This document shows, piece by piece, positions 34,023 to 44,339 of a stretch of DNA of 64,000 bases (position 1 is the stretch's first letter; every line of letters begins with the position of its first letter). The DNA is from Ahaetulla prasina (lineage: Eukaryota > Chordata > Lepidosauria > Squamata > Colubridae). The notes under the pieces were generated by a model that saw only the letters and a program-made list of their open reading frames with translations, searched no databases and had not been told where the DNA came from. The stretch is from assembly GCF_028640845.1 (NCBI RefSeq), contig NC_080546.1:77122697-77186696 (forward strand), read 5' to 3'. A program made the translations under genes and the position numbers.

Positions 34023-35008
34023 CAGGTTTCACAAGAGACAGATAAGATGGTCTGGTACTCCCATCTCTTTAAGAAGAGTTAAAGATATTTATATACCTTA
34101 ATTATAGGAATTATAGCTACTACTAAATAGGCAGAGGGCCTTTGCCCAGTTTCATTGTAATGATACAATGCATTAAAGGAAGAGAGGGAAAAATAAGAGT
34201 CTTTACACCTGGATGTTCTTACGGAAATGCCTTTAGAACGATATACATTATATCATTTAGTGTAGCATTGCTGCATCATTTAACATCAGTTTCAATTTAA
34301 GATTATTTGATGCACAATGAACGAACTGAGAGATGAGAAGTAGAAATCAATGGTATCTATTACTACGGCAAACTGAATCGTGTTATATAAAATAATTGTA
34401 CAAGCAAATGAAAAAGCTGTTAGGATTCAAAAGTTAAGCAGGAGCTGGTAATAAAAACCAAGTTCCCGTGTTTTTTCTGCGCAGGAATCGTGAAGGAGAA
34501 ATATATGCTGGCTCTTGATTTGAAGCTTATTTATCTCAGTGTGACATCTGAAGCTGCTGGCAGATCCAGATCTGGTTATAGACATTTTCAGACCTTAGCA
34601 AAATGTCAAAATGTTGCCCTTCTTGACATACAGAGAGAGAGAGAGAGAGATTGGAAGCACAAAAAAAAAAAGAGAGAGTCAGATCACATTGCTCCTTGAT
34701 AAAAGGAACTATGCCCAGCCAGGCATAGGTAATGCAGAAAAGATTCATGGTTAACCTAGCACAGGGAGACAGTTAAATTAATAACTGGAAGGGATATAAC
34801 TTCAGGATGATTAACTCTTAGGACTAAAGTACCTTTTCACAAACTGACATCTTTGTGAGACAGGTTGGATTACAGTTTCCATCACCTTCCAGGCTGCAGT
34901 AGAACTAGAAGGCAGGGTGAAATACCTCTAGGGCAAAGAAAAAATAATAATAAAGCAGGCGTTTTATATATTTCACATGCAAGAGTGCATACATACAGGC
35001 ACAATTCG
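34023..35008. other. Intron 2, nothing recognised
   Basis: A short GA run at 34631-34650. No gene seen. Confidence 0.45.
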
Positions 35009-35420
35009 TTGTGGCCCGCCGGCGGCCAGCAGAGCTGGCAGTAGAATCGAACAGTGAGGAGGTTGGGGAGGAACTTGGGCCAGTCCTGGGGGCTGGGGAA
35101 AGCTCGGATGAGGGCTCTGTGTTGGAGGCAGAGACGGAGGTAGACAGCAGCGAGGCAGAGGAACAGCTAGAGCCTGTTTCCAGTGTGCACAAGCGCAGAG
35201 TTACCAGAAGACAAGAATACTCAGAAAGCAGGGTCAACTCAGGAGTAAAGCCACACCTTGGAGGTGATTGGCCCCTCCCAAAGGAAATAAAAGAGGAGCG
35301 AACAGGGCTTTTGCAGGAAACAATTTGTTCATTCGGTGACTCTGAGAAACTCTGTGCCAAGTTTGGCTTTTTACTGCGGTTGGAAACAAGTTACGTGGTA
35401 GCGTGCCAAACAAGATAAGG
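35009..35420 (+). mobile_element. Probable solo LTR or LTR fragment, second family
   Basis: TGTGGCCCGCCGGCGGCCAG onward matches the reverse complement of 39463 downward for about 300 bp. The two copies therefore define one interspersed element. It yields an acidic ORF (35011-35418) that is also disrupted in the other copy, so I do not treat it as a gene. No TSD found. Confidence 0.5.
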
Positions 35421-35462
35421 TGTGTTGAGAAATATTCCTTTGAAAAACTGTTTTCGAAGCAA

Positions 35463-35760
35463 TGGAGGAGGAGGAGGAGGAGGAGGAGGAGGAGGAGGAG
35501 GAGGAGGAGGGATGGAAAGTGAGAAGGAGGGAGAGAGAAAGAAGAAAGGGAAGAGGAGAGGAGGAAAGGTAGGGGAAATAAGAGTAGGAGAGAAGGTTAG
35601 ATAGGGAGGAAGTAGGGAGAAGGGGGAGAAAGGAAGGGGAAGTAGAGAAAGAGTAGGAGAGGAGAGAAGAAAGTAGGTAGGATGAAAGGAGGGAGGGAAA
35701 GGAATGAGAAGGAGAAGAAAGGATTGCTGTGAAAAGGAAAAGATGAAATGGAAGAAAGGC
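35463..35760. repeat. (GGA)n and a ~300-bp nearly pure purine tract
   Basis: GGA/GAG triplets to about 35510, then a long A/G-only-like stretch broken by rare T or C. The mirror purine character could allow triplex formation. ORFs here (poly-Gly, poly-Ser, poly-Pro) are artefacts. Confidence 0.9.
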
Positions 35761-36382
35761 AACCCCAAACATATTTGAATATATTAGGATAAAAACTGAA
35801 ATAGTCAAAAAAAAAAGAATGAAAGAGAATGAACACTAATAAAAATGGAGAAATTAGAACTTGAGGGTGAAAGAAGATGTGATTTAATGAAATGAGCAAG
35901 GTAATATTAGAAAATGAATAAAAATTATGAAAAAACATATTGGCAAAAATTGCAACTAAGTAAAATATATTTGAATATATTGAATTGTATAAAATATGAT
36001 CTGGCCAATACTCTGTTCATAAATCATGTATGTGGGGGGGGGGGGGAAAACTAAAAAAATCAATAAAAACTTGTTCTAAAAAAAAGAAAGAAAGAAAAAC
36101 TCTTTGGACAAACCTTGCTGACTAAATGAACATAATTCACAGTCGTGTAAATAAAAGAGGTTAATTCCTGCCTCCTTGTTAAGGGAGCCTAGGTCAGAAT
36201 ACAACTCTTCCAATATGATATGTTCAGGGGATGCCTAGGAATTGTGTTTTGAATATGTCCATTGTATTTTTTTTTACAGATTTGGACTAGGTAAATGTGC
36301 ATGTTGATAGTCATGATTTAATTATGTGGTTTCCAGGATTTCAATCTCATTATGTAGGCCAGTCAGGAGTGTGGTATCCAAA
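35761..36382. other. Intron 2, A-rich, with a 13-G run
   Basis: G13 at 36034-36046. No gene or clear element. Confidence 0.5.
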
Positions 36383-36491
36383 TACAGGTAGTCATCGAGT
36401 TACGACCACAATTGAGCCCAAAATTTATGTTGCTAAGTGAAACATTTGTGAGTTGCGACTTTTCTTGCCGCAGTTGTTAAGTCAATCATTG

Positions 36492-36773
36492 CAAAATAGA
36501 ATAGAATAGAATAGAATTTATTGGCCAAGTGTGATTGGACACACAAGGAATTTGTCTTGGTGCATATGCTCTCAGTGTACATAAAAGAAAAGATACGTTC
36601 ATCAAGGTACAACATTTACAACACAATTGATGGTCAATATATCAATATAAATCATAAGGATTGCCAGCAACAAGTTATAGTCATACAGTCATAAGTGGAA
36701 AGAGATTGGTGATGGGAACTATGAAACGATTAATAGTAGTGCAGAAAATGATAAAGTAGTGATAAAATGATTA
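36492..36773 (-). mobile_element. CR1-group LINE 3' UTR with 10-bp TSD
   Basis: An AGAAT tail, then TTATTGGCCAAGTGTGATTG. TCAATCATTG occurs at 36482-36491 and 36774-36783, with a further copy at 36784-36793. Confidence 0.85.
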
Positions 36774-37130
36774 TCAATCATTGTCAATCATTGTTAAGTT
36801 AGTAACACAGTTGTTAAATGAATCATAAGATCACAAGCATAATTGCTGTGCCTTGCTCACCCCACTCGCCGCAGCCGGGCCCTTCTCATCTCCTGCCAGA
36901 CACTGATAGTACAGGAGAATGTCCTGGCATGCCTCCAGCCCCCAGTCCTGGCACCATGCCCGGAGAAACTGAGCAAACAAACCTCCCTCCGATAGCATGT
37001 GCACCTGAAGCCAGCCACGAGCTGGGATTACTGGCAGCTGGGGAAGAAATGATGCAGTAGACAGACCCTCGCTTCCGGAGAATGGAGAGGCGACGTCAGC
37101 AAAAGGAAGGGAGGGGCAGGCCTGGATAAG

Positions 37131-37169
37131 TGCTGAGTCATGGAGCCACACCCCATGGCCTATATAAAG
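37131..37169 (+). promoter_or_regulatory. LTR A core promoter motif pair
   Basis: TGCTGAGTCAT at 37131-37141, then TATATAAAG at 37161-37169, separated by a shared GGAGCCACACCCCATGGCC. Confidence 0.6.
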
Positions 37170-37176
37170 GATCTGC

Positions 37177-37702
37177 TGTTGTGTCTCGCCCGCTTTCACC
37201 GCAGCCGGGGCCTTCTTATCTGCTTCTGAACGCTGAGGAATGTCCTAGTATGCCTCCCGGCCCCAGCCCTGGCTCCATGCCCAGACAGGCTGAGGAGGAA
37301 GAAGTACCTCCAGCCCCCAGCTCTGGCTCCATGCCCAGGCAAACGGAGCAACTAGACCCCTCCCCCTCCCCCACAGCATGTGAGCCTGAGGAAGGTCAAT
37401 TACCAACAGCTGCAGACTGGAGTGACCCTCGCTTCAGAAGAATTGATAGGCGGCGGCGACAGAAGGAAGGGAGGGGCAGGCCTGGATAAGTGCTGAGTCA
37501 TGGAGCCACACCCCATGGCCTATATAAAGGATCTGCTTTCTGGCATTCTCTGAGTCAGGCAAAGTCTAACATATCTTGCTGAAGTCACTTTCTGGTCTCC
37601 TGCCTGCCTTGAGAACTTTGCTAGGACTTTGGCAGAGCTGCAGAGGCACGCCTGATTCAGATTTCCCTGACCCGGTCGTCAGCGGAGGAGTGGGACACGA
37701 CA
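37177..37702 (+). mobile_element. Solo LTR B nested in LTR A, TSD TCTGC
   Basis: 526 bp from TGTTGTGTCTCGCC to GGGACACGACA. TCTGC at 37172-37176 and 37703-37707. It landed just 3' of the TATA box of LTR A. Confidence 0.92.
37491..37529 (+). promoter_or_regulatory. LTR B core promoter motif pair
   Basis: TGCTGAGTCAT at 37491-37501 and TATATAAAG at 37521-37529, identical in spacing to LTR A. Confidence 0.6.
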
Positions 37703-37878
37703 TCTGCTTTCTGGCATTCTCTGAGTCAGGCAAAGTCTAATCTGGATTGCTGAAGTCACACCTTGGATTCCTGCCTGCCCTGAGGACTCTGATAGGACTT
37801 TGGCAGAGCTGCAGAGGCACACTTGATACGGACTTCCCCGACCCGGCCATCAGAGGAGGAGTGGGACACGACAATAAT

Positions 37879-38063
37879 AATGCATAATAATGCATAAGAG
37901 CAAAGCGTGCCTACCGTTCCTGTCCTATTGTTTCCTTTTGTTATATCCAAGTAATATAGTTATTACATACTCATATATGCTTATATATTGTACAGCTATT
38001 ACAGGCTTATGCTTATATATACTGTGTGACAAAAATAAATAAATAAATATAAATAAATAAAAT
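37879..38063 (+). mobile_element. CR1/L3-like LINE 3' UTR fragment
   Basis: GTGCCTACCGTTCCTGTCCT and a TAAA-rich tail after GTGTGACAAAAATAAA. A short related piece (CATAAGATCACAAGCATAAT) precedes LTR A, so LTR A probably landed in this LINE. Confidence 0.75.
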
Positions 38064-38234
38064 CTGGCTTCCCCATTGGCTTTGCTTGTCAGAAGTTTGC
38101 AAAAGCTGATCACATGATCCCAGGACACTGCAACCGTCATAAGTACGAGCCACTTGCCAAGCAGCTGAATTTTAATTATGTGATTGTGGGGATACAGGGG
38201 CAACAGTCATAAGTGTGGAAAATGGTTATGTGAC

Positions 38235-38305
38235 TTTTGTAGTACTGCTGGTGCGCGCACTTCTGAACCGGTAGGGAAGGTAAGTAGTTTTCACCCCTGG
38301 TCCCT
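38235..38305. mobile_element. MITE terminus fragment
   Basis: TGAACCGGTAGGGAAGGTAA and TTTTCACCCCTGG match hAT-type MITE right ends. Confidence 0.55.
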
Positions 38306-38879
38306 ACTAATAATATCATGCTAACAATAAAATTCTGTCTATTTAAGAAAAAATATGTGAAGGGTAAAGAGTGATACCTTATATTCCAAAAGGTATACAT
38401 TAGTGTTTAATACCGTTACAATTGCAGTAATTGTAGTGGTATTAAACCACTAATGAATAACTCTCCCTGTTTTCCTATTGAATATTTTAAACATATGATT
38501 ATAAGCTTAAGGTATCATCAGACAAATTGCTTTCTTTCAGTGATGCAGCTGAGCTGAGTATGTAACTGAAAAAAGCCGTGTCATTGTTACAGTCCATTTT
38601 GTGAACGCATCAGATAGGATCCATAGGAATAGTTCTGCCTTTATCTCCACGTCATATACTTTGCTGCCATAGAAAATCACAGAAAAGCTAAGTCTACTGC
38701 ATGTCATTGATTTCAGTAAAAATGTCCTTCATCAGCTGGAACTCGCATGCATCCAATTAACAGTTGCAGGATAAAAATATCCAGAAAGGAATACGTCTCC
38801 ATATCCTGCTTGTTCTGATTCCGACTTCCTGAGACAGTAAAAAACACACAATTAATCACAAAAGCCTTCTTTTTATTTC
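38306..38879. other. Intron 2, only the hairpin noted
   Basis: No gene or interspersed repeat recognised apart from 38398-38455. Confidence 0.45.
38398..38455. repeat. 58-bp near-perfect hairpin
   Basis: CATTAGTGTTTAATACC pairs with GGTATTAAACCACTAATG (one bulge), and the interior TTACAATT/TAATTGTAG also pairs. No TSD or element family recognised. Confidence 0.8.
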
Positions 38880-39463
38880 AATGGCTGTGAATTCTGTTCA
38901 TTCACAGCCCATGATGAGTCACAAATAGTTTGTAAAGAGTCCGACAGAAGTCTACCACAGTCCTTCCCGATAAGGCTGATAAACACCCACCTTTATCTCC
39001 CTTGACACGCTGCCAAAGACCTAATTGGCAATTAGCTTTGCAAGGACACAGGGAGCACAGAGTCAAAATGGAGTTTCAGTATTTAAACCAACCAGAATGA
39101 GCAAAGTTGCTTCCTGCAAAGGCTCACGTGCCTTTGCTCCTCCTTTATATCTTATGGTAGGGCCCAATCATCTCCAAGCCTTACTCCCGAGTCGCCCCTT
39201 TTGTCTTAACTGTTCTTGCCTTTTGGCACCTCTGCGCATGCGTGCACTGGGAAAAGCTCCCCCTATTCCTCTGCCTCGCTGACGTCAGACTCTGGAGTCA
39301 GCACATAACTCCTAAGCGGCCCTGGCCCCCTCTCTGCCTCTGATGCAGAGCCCTTGTCCGAGCCTTCCCCAGAGTCCAGGACTGGCTCATGTTCCCCCCC
39401 CCAGCCTCCTTACTGTCCGACTCTGCTGCCAGCTCCGCAGGCTGCCGGCGGACCACAACACTG
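38880..39463 (-). mobile_element. Probable LTR of the second family
   Basis: The minus strand starts TGTGGTCCGCCGGCAGCCTG (39463 downward), shares about 300 bp with 35009, and contains a TATAAAGGAGGAGCAAAGG promoter-like stretch (39150 region). Boundaries and TSD not resolved. Confidence 0.5.
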
Positions 39464-39793
39464 CTTGTGGGCAGTTCAAAACTATTTGGTTGGCTTTGAG
39501 AGACAAAAGGCTTCACAAAAATGAATCGTTTTAGGAGGACTGGGCTTGGGTGCACAAAACCAAATTCAGTTGTCCACACATATTGTGATCTGCCAGAGGT
39601 TTGCTTCTTTTCTCAAGTTACTCAGATAGGCAACTGATTTTAAAATATTGTGAAATATCTAATGGAAATGTTGTGACCTATGTGCATTTTCAAATTGGAG
39701 AGCTGTGTTTTTATTTATGAAAGAGATTAGAACTCCCTCTTTTTTGTGGCAGCCCTTGAGATATGGGAGACATGGTAGCAGTGTTCCAATATC

Positions 39794-40319
39794 TGTTGTG
39801 TCTGCGCCCCCCGAGCCGGGCCTTCTGCCAGAAAGTGACTTGGAAAGTGAGGGGGAAGGGCCATCAGGACTTACCTCGGGAACACCGGCTTCCCTGGCTC
39901 TGCTCCAGGAGCCAGAGGCAGGCCAGGTGGAAGAGATAACGAGGCCTCCGTCCCCTGACTCTCCCCCCCCAGGCCATGCCTCCAGACCCATCTGATGGCA
40001 ATCAGGCCTGGCTGGACCCTAGGTTTTGTAGGCAGGAGAGGCAGGAACAACAGAAGCAGGGCTGGGGCAGGCCTAGGAAGTGCTGAGTCATGGAGCCACA
40101 CCCCATAGGATATAAAGGCAGCAAGAGCTGCTGTGCCTCTTCATAGCAGGCGAATTAGCTGCTTAACTAAGAGCTGAAGTACTGTTTGTTCCTGGGTGAC
40201 TCATTGGCATCGAGGGAGATAACAGAGACACTTGGCAGACGCTCGCTATTTTGCTGCCAGAGCTGATAGTGCCAGCTAATTAAGCCATCGCTCGGACGGA
40301 GGCGAGGGGGGACAGAACA
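39794..40319 (+). mobile_element. Solo LTR C in a CR1, TSD ATATC
   Basis: 526 bp, TGTTGTGTCTGCG to GGGACAGAACA; ATATC at 39789-39793 and 40320-40324. Removing it restores the CR1 sequence CCAATATCTCAGG. Confidence 0.92.
40081..40116 (+). promoter_or_regulatory. LTR C core promoter motif pair
   Basis: TGCTGAGTCAT at 40081-40091, then TATAAA at 40111-40116, with GGAGCCACACCCCAT between, as in LTR A and B. Confidence 0.6.
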
Positions 40320-40650
40320 ATATCTCAGGGGCTGCCACAAAAAAGAGGGAGTCAGGCTATTCTCCAAAGCACCTGAAGGCAGGACAAGAAGCAATGGGTG
40401 GAAACTAATCAAGGAGAGAAGCAACTTAGAACTAAGGAGAAATTTCCTGACAGTTAGAACAATCAATAAATGGAACAACTTGCCTGCAGAAGTTGTGAAT
40501 GCTCCAACACTGGAAATTTTTAAGAAAATGTTGGATAGCCATTTGTCTGAAATGGTGTAGGGTTTCCTGCCTGGGCAGGGGGTTGGACTAGAAGACCTCC
40601 AAGGTCCCTTCCAACTCTTTTATTATGTTATGTTATGTTAAATATTATCT

Positions 40651-41110
40651 TCTCTCCAGCTTAAATCTAACATCATCAAACTATATTGGAGTTGGAAAAT
40701 AATGCAGTACAACCGGGTGCTCATTAGTTCTTGTTTAATTGGCCTGAGAATTTTTGTAACCTTTAATTAAGGAATTTAATGAGTTTTAGCAACAGGATAA
40801 TTAAATCATCTTAGGTAGTGAGCAGAACCCAAGAACTGATAACCGCAAAGCAGATAAAAATCTCAAAGACAGGATTGTTAATTGCATTGCTTTATTCAAT
40901 AACATTGGTTAGCGATAACTGGCCTACATTGCCATAATTGGTTTCCTTTCCTTTGGCTTCTTCTTTAAAGAATTTAGATTTTTTTTTTAAAAAAAAATGT
41001 ATAAACGAATCAGGCATATTAAAAACTGCAATCAAGATATAGGGACAAATAATCCAGTAATCAAACCCAACTATAGCATATTCAGTGGGAATGCCAAAAA
41101 AGGAAAGCTT
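40651..41110. other. Intron 2, nothing recognised
   Basis: AT-rich; no repeat or gene seen. Confidence 0.45.
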
Positions 41111-41353
41111 ACAGTAATGACCATATTTCTCCCAAAAAAAGACCGGGTTTTATATTAATTTTTGCTCCAAAAGACGCATTATGGCTTATTTTCTGGTTAG
41201 ATCTTATTTTGGGGGAAATACAGTACTAAACACCTCCGTCTGCTGATGACCTTAACTGAGGCTTATTTTTGGGGTGGGGCTTATATTACGAGCATCCTGA
41301 AAAATCATGCTAGTCCTTATTTTCCGGTTGGGTTTTATTTTCAGGGAAACGGT
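41111..41353. mobile_element. MITE with fold-back AAAATAAGAC-type ends
   Basis: CCATATTTCTCCCAAAAAAA at the left and TTTTATTTTCAGGGAAACGG at the right, with repeated GGCTTATTTT blocks. Matches a common reptile MITE type. Confidence 0.6.
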
Positions 41354-41539
41354 ATTATCGCCAAACAACTTAAATATATCCTCATTTTTCAGTTTAAATT
41401 TTTATTTCCTTTTAGTGAATCTGGATAGGTAAGAACCGACCTTTGACTCAGTCTCACCTAGACTAATTACCAGTGGATATTAGCCCCCCCCCCTCCATTC
41501 AAGGACTTTCCCTTCATAGTTTTTATGGGGTAGCACTCA

Positions 41540-42500
41540 AGACTTGGGGCGCAAACTGGGGGTCCTCTTGGACTCACGGCTCAGCTCTATCTGGTCTACC
41601 AGTTGAACCATTTCCTGAACTTGGAGGATAGTCATGCACGACCTTCTCACCTCAGGATTGGATTATAGCGATATGTTGCTGTCCGTGAAATCCACTGAGA
41701 AGGTTTAACTTGTCCAAAATGCATAGTGTGCAGGCTATGTGATTTGCATTAGTCGCCAGAGTGTTTCTAGCTGCAATTCAAGGTTCTGGTTATTACCCAC
41801 AAAGCTCTACATGTTGGGTCAGATTATTTGAGGGAATTATGTCTGCCCTCATTTCTATCTGACAAACACAAGCCAGCAGAGTTGGCATATTTCTGGTACC
41901 TTCAATTAGACAAAGTCATCTAGTCATTTATAGAAACCAACCAGGAAACAGGCTTTCTTTGTAATGGTACTTGGTCTTTAGAATAAAAAGGTAAAGGTTC
42001 CCCTCGCACATATGTGCTAGTCATTCCTGACTTTAGGGGCCCGTGCTCATCTCCTTTTCAAAGCCGAACAGCCAGCGCTGTCCGAAGACGTCTCCGTGGT
42101 CATGTGGCCAGCATGACTAAATGCCAGAGGTGCACGGAACGCTGTTACCTTCCCACCAAAGGTGGTCCTTATTTTTCTACTTGCATTTTTTACGGTCTTT
42201 CGAACTGCTAGGTTGGCAGAAGCTGGAACAAGTAACAGGAGCTCACCCCATTACGCGACACTAGGGATTCGAACTGCTGAACTGACGACTTTTCGATTGA
42301 CAAGCTCAGCGTCTTAGCCACTGAGCCACCACGTCTCTGCCTTTAGAATGGGATCACCCAAAATTGTGAGGCTTGCTGGTTGTTCTCCCAGCTTTGGGGT
42401 GAGATGTATGGAGTCCCTTCACTCTCTGTGTCCTATTATTGTTTCTTATTTGTATACCGCACCCAAGTGCTATCTTGTTTTTAGCTTGTAATGCTTTTTA
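41540..42500 (+). pseudogene. Degraded L2-type LINE, split by a SINE
   Basis: Broken frames resemble the L2 block: LGVLLDSRLSSIW, HDLLTSGLDYSDMLL, LVQNA, then LPTKLYMLG. The 3' UTR after the SINE includes TTTGTATACCGCACCCAAG. Confidence 0.6.
41985..42340 (-). mobile_element. Full-length Sauria-type SINE with 9-bp TSD
   Basis: CTTTAGAAT at 41976-41984 and 42341-42349. The minus strand starts GACGTGGTGGCTCAGTGGCT. Confidence 0.88.
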
Positions 42501-42643
42501 ATGTTGTTATTTGTGAAGTCAAGGGCTGTCCAAGTTAAATTGAATTAAATACATTCTCTCTATATATGTACATATGTATGCACATGCGCGTCCATGTTTA
42601 CTCTTGATGTTTGCCTGGACAACTCTCTGCAGCTTTCTTGGCA

Positions 42644-42795
42644 AACTTTCTGGAAAGTGGTTTGCTATTGCCTGCTTCCTAGGGCTGAGAGGAGGCATCC
42701 GGCCTGAGATCACTCAGTTAACTTTGTGCCTAATGCAGGATTAGAACTCAAAGTCTCTCAGTTTTTAGCTTCGGGCTTTAACCACTATACAGAAC
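42644..42795. repeat. Old interspersed repeat (SINE/L2-like)
   Basis: TTTCTGGAAAGTGGTTTGCT, CTAGGGCTGAGAGGAGG and GGCTTTAACCACTATACAG; same family as 15735. Confidence 0.5.
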
Positions 42796-42819
42796 TGTAT
42801 AGTTTTAACCACTATACAA

Positions 42820-42936
42820 AACTGGGGCTGTTGCAATAATCATAAGTGTGAACATTTGTCATAAGTCACTTTTTTCAGTGTCATTGTAACTTCGAATGGT
42901 CACTAAATGAATTGTTGTAAGTCGAAGACTACCTGC
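42820..42936. mobile_element. Mariner-like MITE right-end fragment
   Basis: CATAAGTCACTTTTTTCAGT to GTAAGTCGAAGACTACCTG, the terminus complementary to 36385. Confidence 0.65.
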
Positions 42937-43343
42937 ATAAAGCATCTCAAAAAGTTACGTTGAATATTCCAAAGCATTTAGAAATGAAATTTCTCCTCTC
43001 CATCCCTCTTTCTCTGCCCCCACATGAAAGCATTCCCATTCTGAGACAGTCACAGAGAAACGGTGAAATAATCCCTGCCATCTGCTGTTCTATATTTTTC
43101 ATAAGTTTTAACATTCTGATTTTAGAATCTAAATGACAAGTAAAATGTCAAGTCATCCAGAAAATAATCAGAGCCATAACAACCTGTTAACTAAGCTTGT
43201 CTATTGAGAATATCGTTTCTAAGGCACCAGTATCCCCTATTTTGAAGATACTACTGTATGCTGCTTTCTACTTACTTGTACAAATTAAGAATCAATTGAT
43301 AAAGATTTTCACAGCTTTAAAATCATGCACTGAAATCTGAAAG

Positions 43344-43632
43344 GACATGGTGACTCAGTGGCTGAGATGCTGTGCTTGTCGATCGAAAGGTCAGCAGTTC
43401 AGCAGTTCGAATCCCGAGTGCCGCGTAACGGGATGAGCTCCCATTACTTGTCCCAATTTCTGCCAATTTAGCAGTTTGAAAGCGCCTAAAAAATACAAGT
43501 AGAAAAATAGGGACCACCTTTGGTGGGAAGGTAACAGCATTCCGTGTGCCTTTGGCATTTAGTCATGCCGGCTACATGACTACGGAGAGTTGTGAATAAT
43601 TAGCACATATGTGCAATATGTGCACATATTAT
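43344..43632 (+). mobile_element. Sauria-type SINE with 10-bp TSD
   Basis: Head GACATGGTGACTCAGTGGCT with B-box-like AGTTCGAATCC. AATCTGAAAG at 43334-43343 and 43633-43642. Part of the 3' body is deleted after TACGGAGAG. Confidence 0.88.
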
Positions 43633-43756
43633 AATCTGAAAGTTTTCTTTATCTTTAAAAAAAATTCTTGAGTATTTGGCAAAGTTACTAATTGTAAGAG
43701 AAAAGTAAGTTTGACATAGCATCAGAAACTTGTTTATGTTTTTGGTTTGAGCTCCA

Positions 43757-44215
43757 AGCTTGGCAATTTGGTTGCAAATGTTTCATCACCATTCGAGAAG
43801 ACATCGTCAGTGCCCTTTGGATTGTGCTTGTCTGGCCTTTAAATACCTTTCTAAATCCTGGTCTGGTTTCAGGTTGTGTGATTGGCTGGCTGTAGTTGCT
43901 GAGTCATAGTCCTTGGTTTTAAGTACCAACTCTGTGATGTAAACTAGTGTTGTTGTTCAGATGTCTTCTGATGATGTCATGGTCTGGTTTTGGGTTGATT
44001 TGATTGGCTGTGTGTGATGATATGGTCCAATGTCTTGTGATCTGTCGAGTTATAACTTTGTTTGCAGCATGGCTGATCATTGGTCTTTAAGTGCTGCCTT
44101 CAGGATCTGAAACCAGACCAGGACAAGCACAACTCAAAGGGTACTGAAGATGTCTTCTCGAATGGGGACGAAACGTTTGCAACCAAATCGCCAACAACAT
44201 AACTACCAAGCTGAA
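43757..44215. repeat. Inverted repeat pair, ~110-bp arms, ~220-bp spacer
   Basis: Left TTTGGTTGCAAATGTTTCAT with ATTCGAGAAGACATCGTCAG and right CTGAAGATGTCTTCTCGAAT with GAAACGTTTGCAACCAAATC are reverse complements. The arrangement suits inverted terminal parts of a Penelope-like retroelement; that family call is tentative. Confidence 0.7.
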
Positions 44216-44339
44216 CTACTAATATTCAAAAACATTTCAAGAAACTTGTGTATTGTGAAAATTAATAGCTTTCTAACTAGTGTCTTGCACTTCATTAGGA
44301 GTTCAAGTTATAGGTCAGTCAAATACTGATTGGTAACTG

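Larger units (their letters stand above)
36844..37873 (+). mobile_element. Solo LTR A, split by LTR B, TSD ATAAT
   Basis: Begins TGCTGTGCCTTGC and ends GGGACACGACA. ATAAT at 36839-36843 and 37874-37878. About 499 bp without the insert. Carries TGCTGAGTCAT and TATATAAAG. Confidence 0.9.
36385..38231. mobile_element. Mariner-like MITE opened by four later insertions
   Basis: The left terminus CAGGTAGTCATCGAGTTACG follows TA (36383-36384). Element sequence resumes after each insertion: GTTAAGTTAGTAACACAG after the CR1, then GCTTCCCCATTGGCTTTGC after the LINE. The right end is lost near 38231. A 42820-42936 fragment supplies the matching right terminus GTCGAAGACTACCTG. Confidence 0.7.
39731..40650 (+). 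mobile_element. CR1 LINE with inverted 5' segment, hosting LTR C
   Basis: From about 39765 it is sense CR1 (GGGAGACATGGTAGCAGTGT), continuing after the LTR with TCAGGGGCTGCCACAAAAAA to the CR1 terminus and a TTATG tail at 40620-40640. The first ~34 bp (ACTCCCTCTTTTTTGTGGCA) is the reverse complement of a downstream part of the same element, a 5' inversion. Confidence 0.85.

Noticed and set aside
35011..35418. 135-residue acidic ORF that could be read as a gene
   Set aside because: It lies in an interspersed LTR-like element whose other copy (39463 downward) does not keep the frame.
35371..35938. Serine- and proline-rich ORFs
   Set aside because: Translations of the GGA/purine tract.
36818..37489. 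Proline-rich ORFs of 80-122 residues
   Set aside because: They fall in two solo LTRs defined by TSDs; similar frames recur because the LTRs are related.
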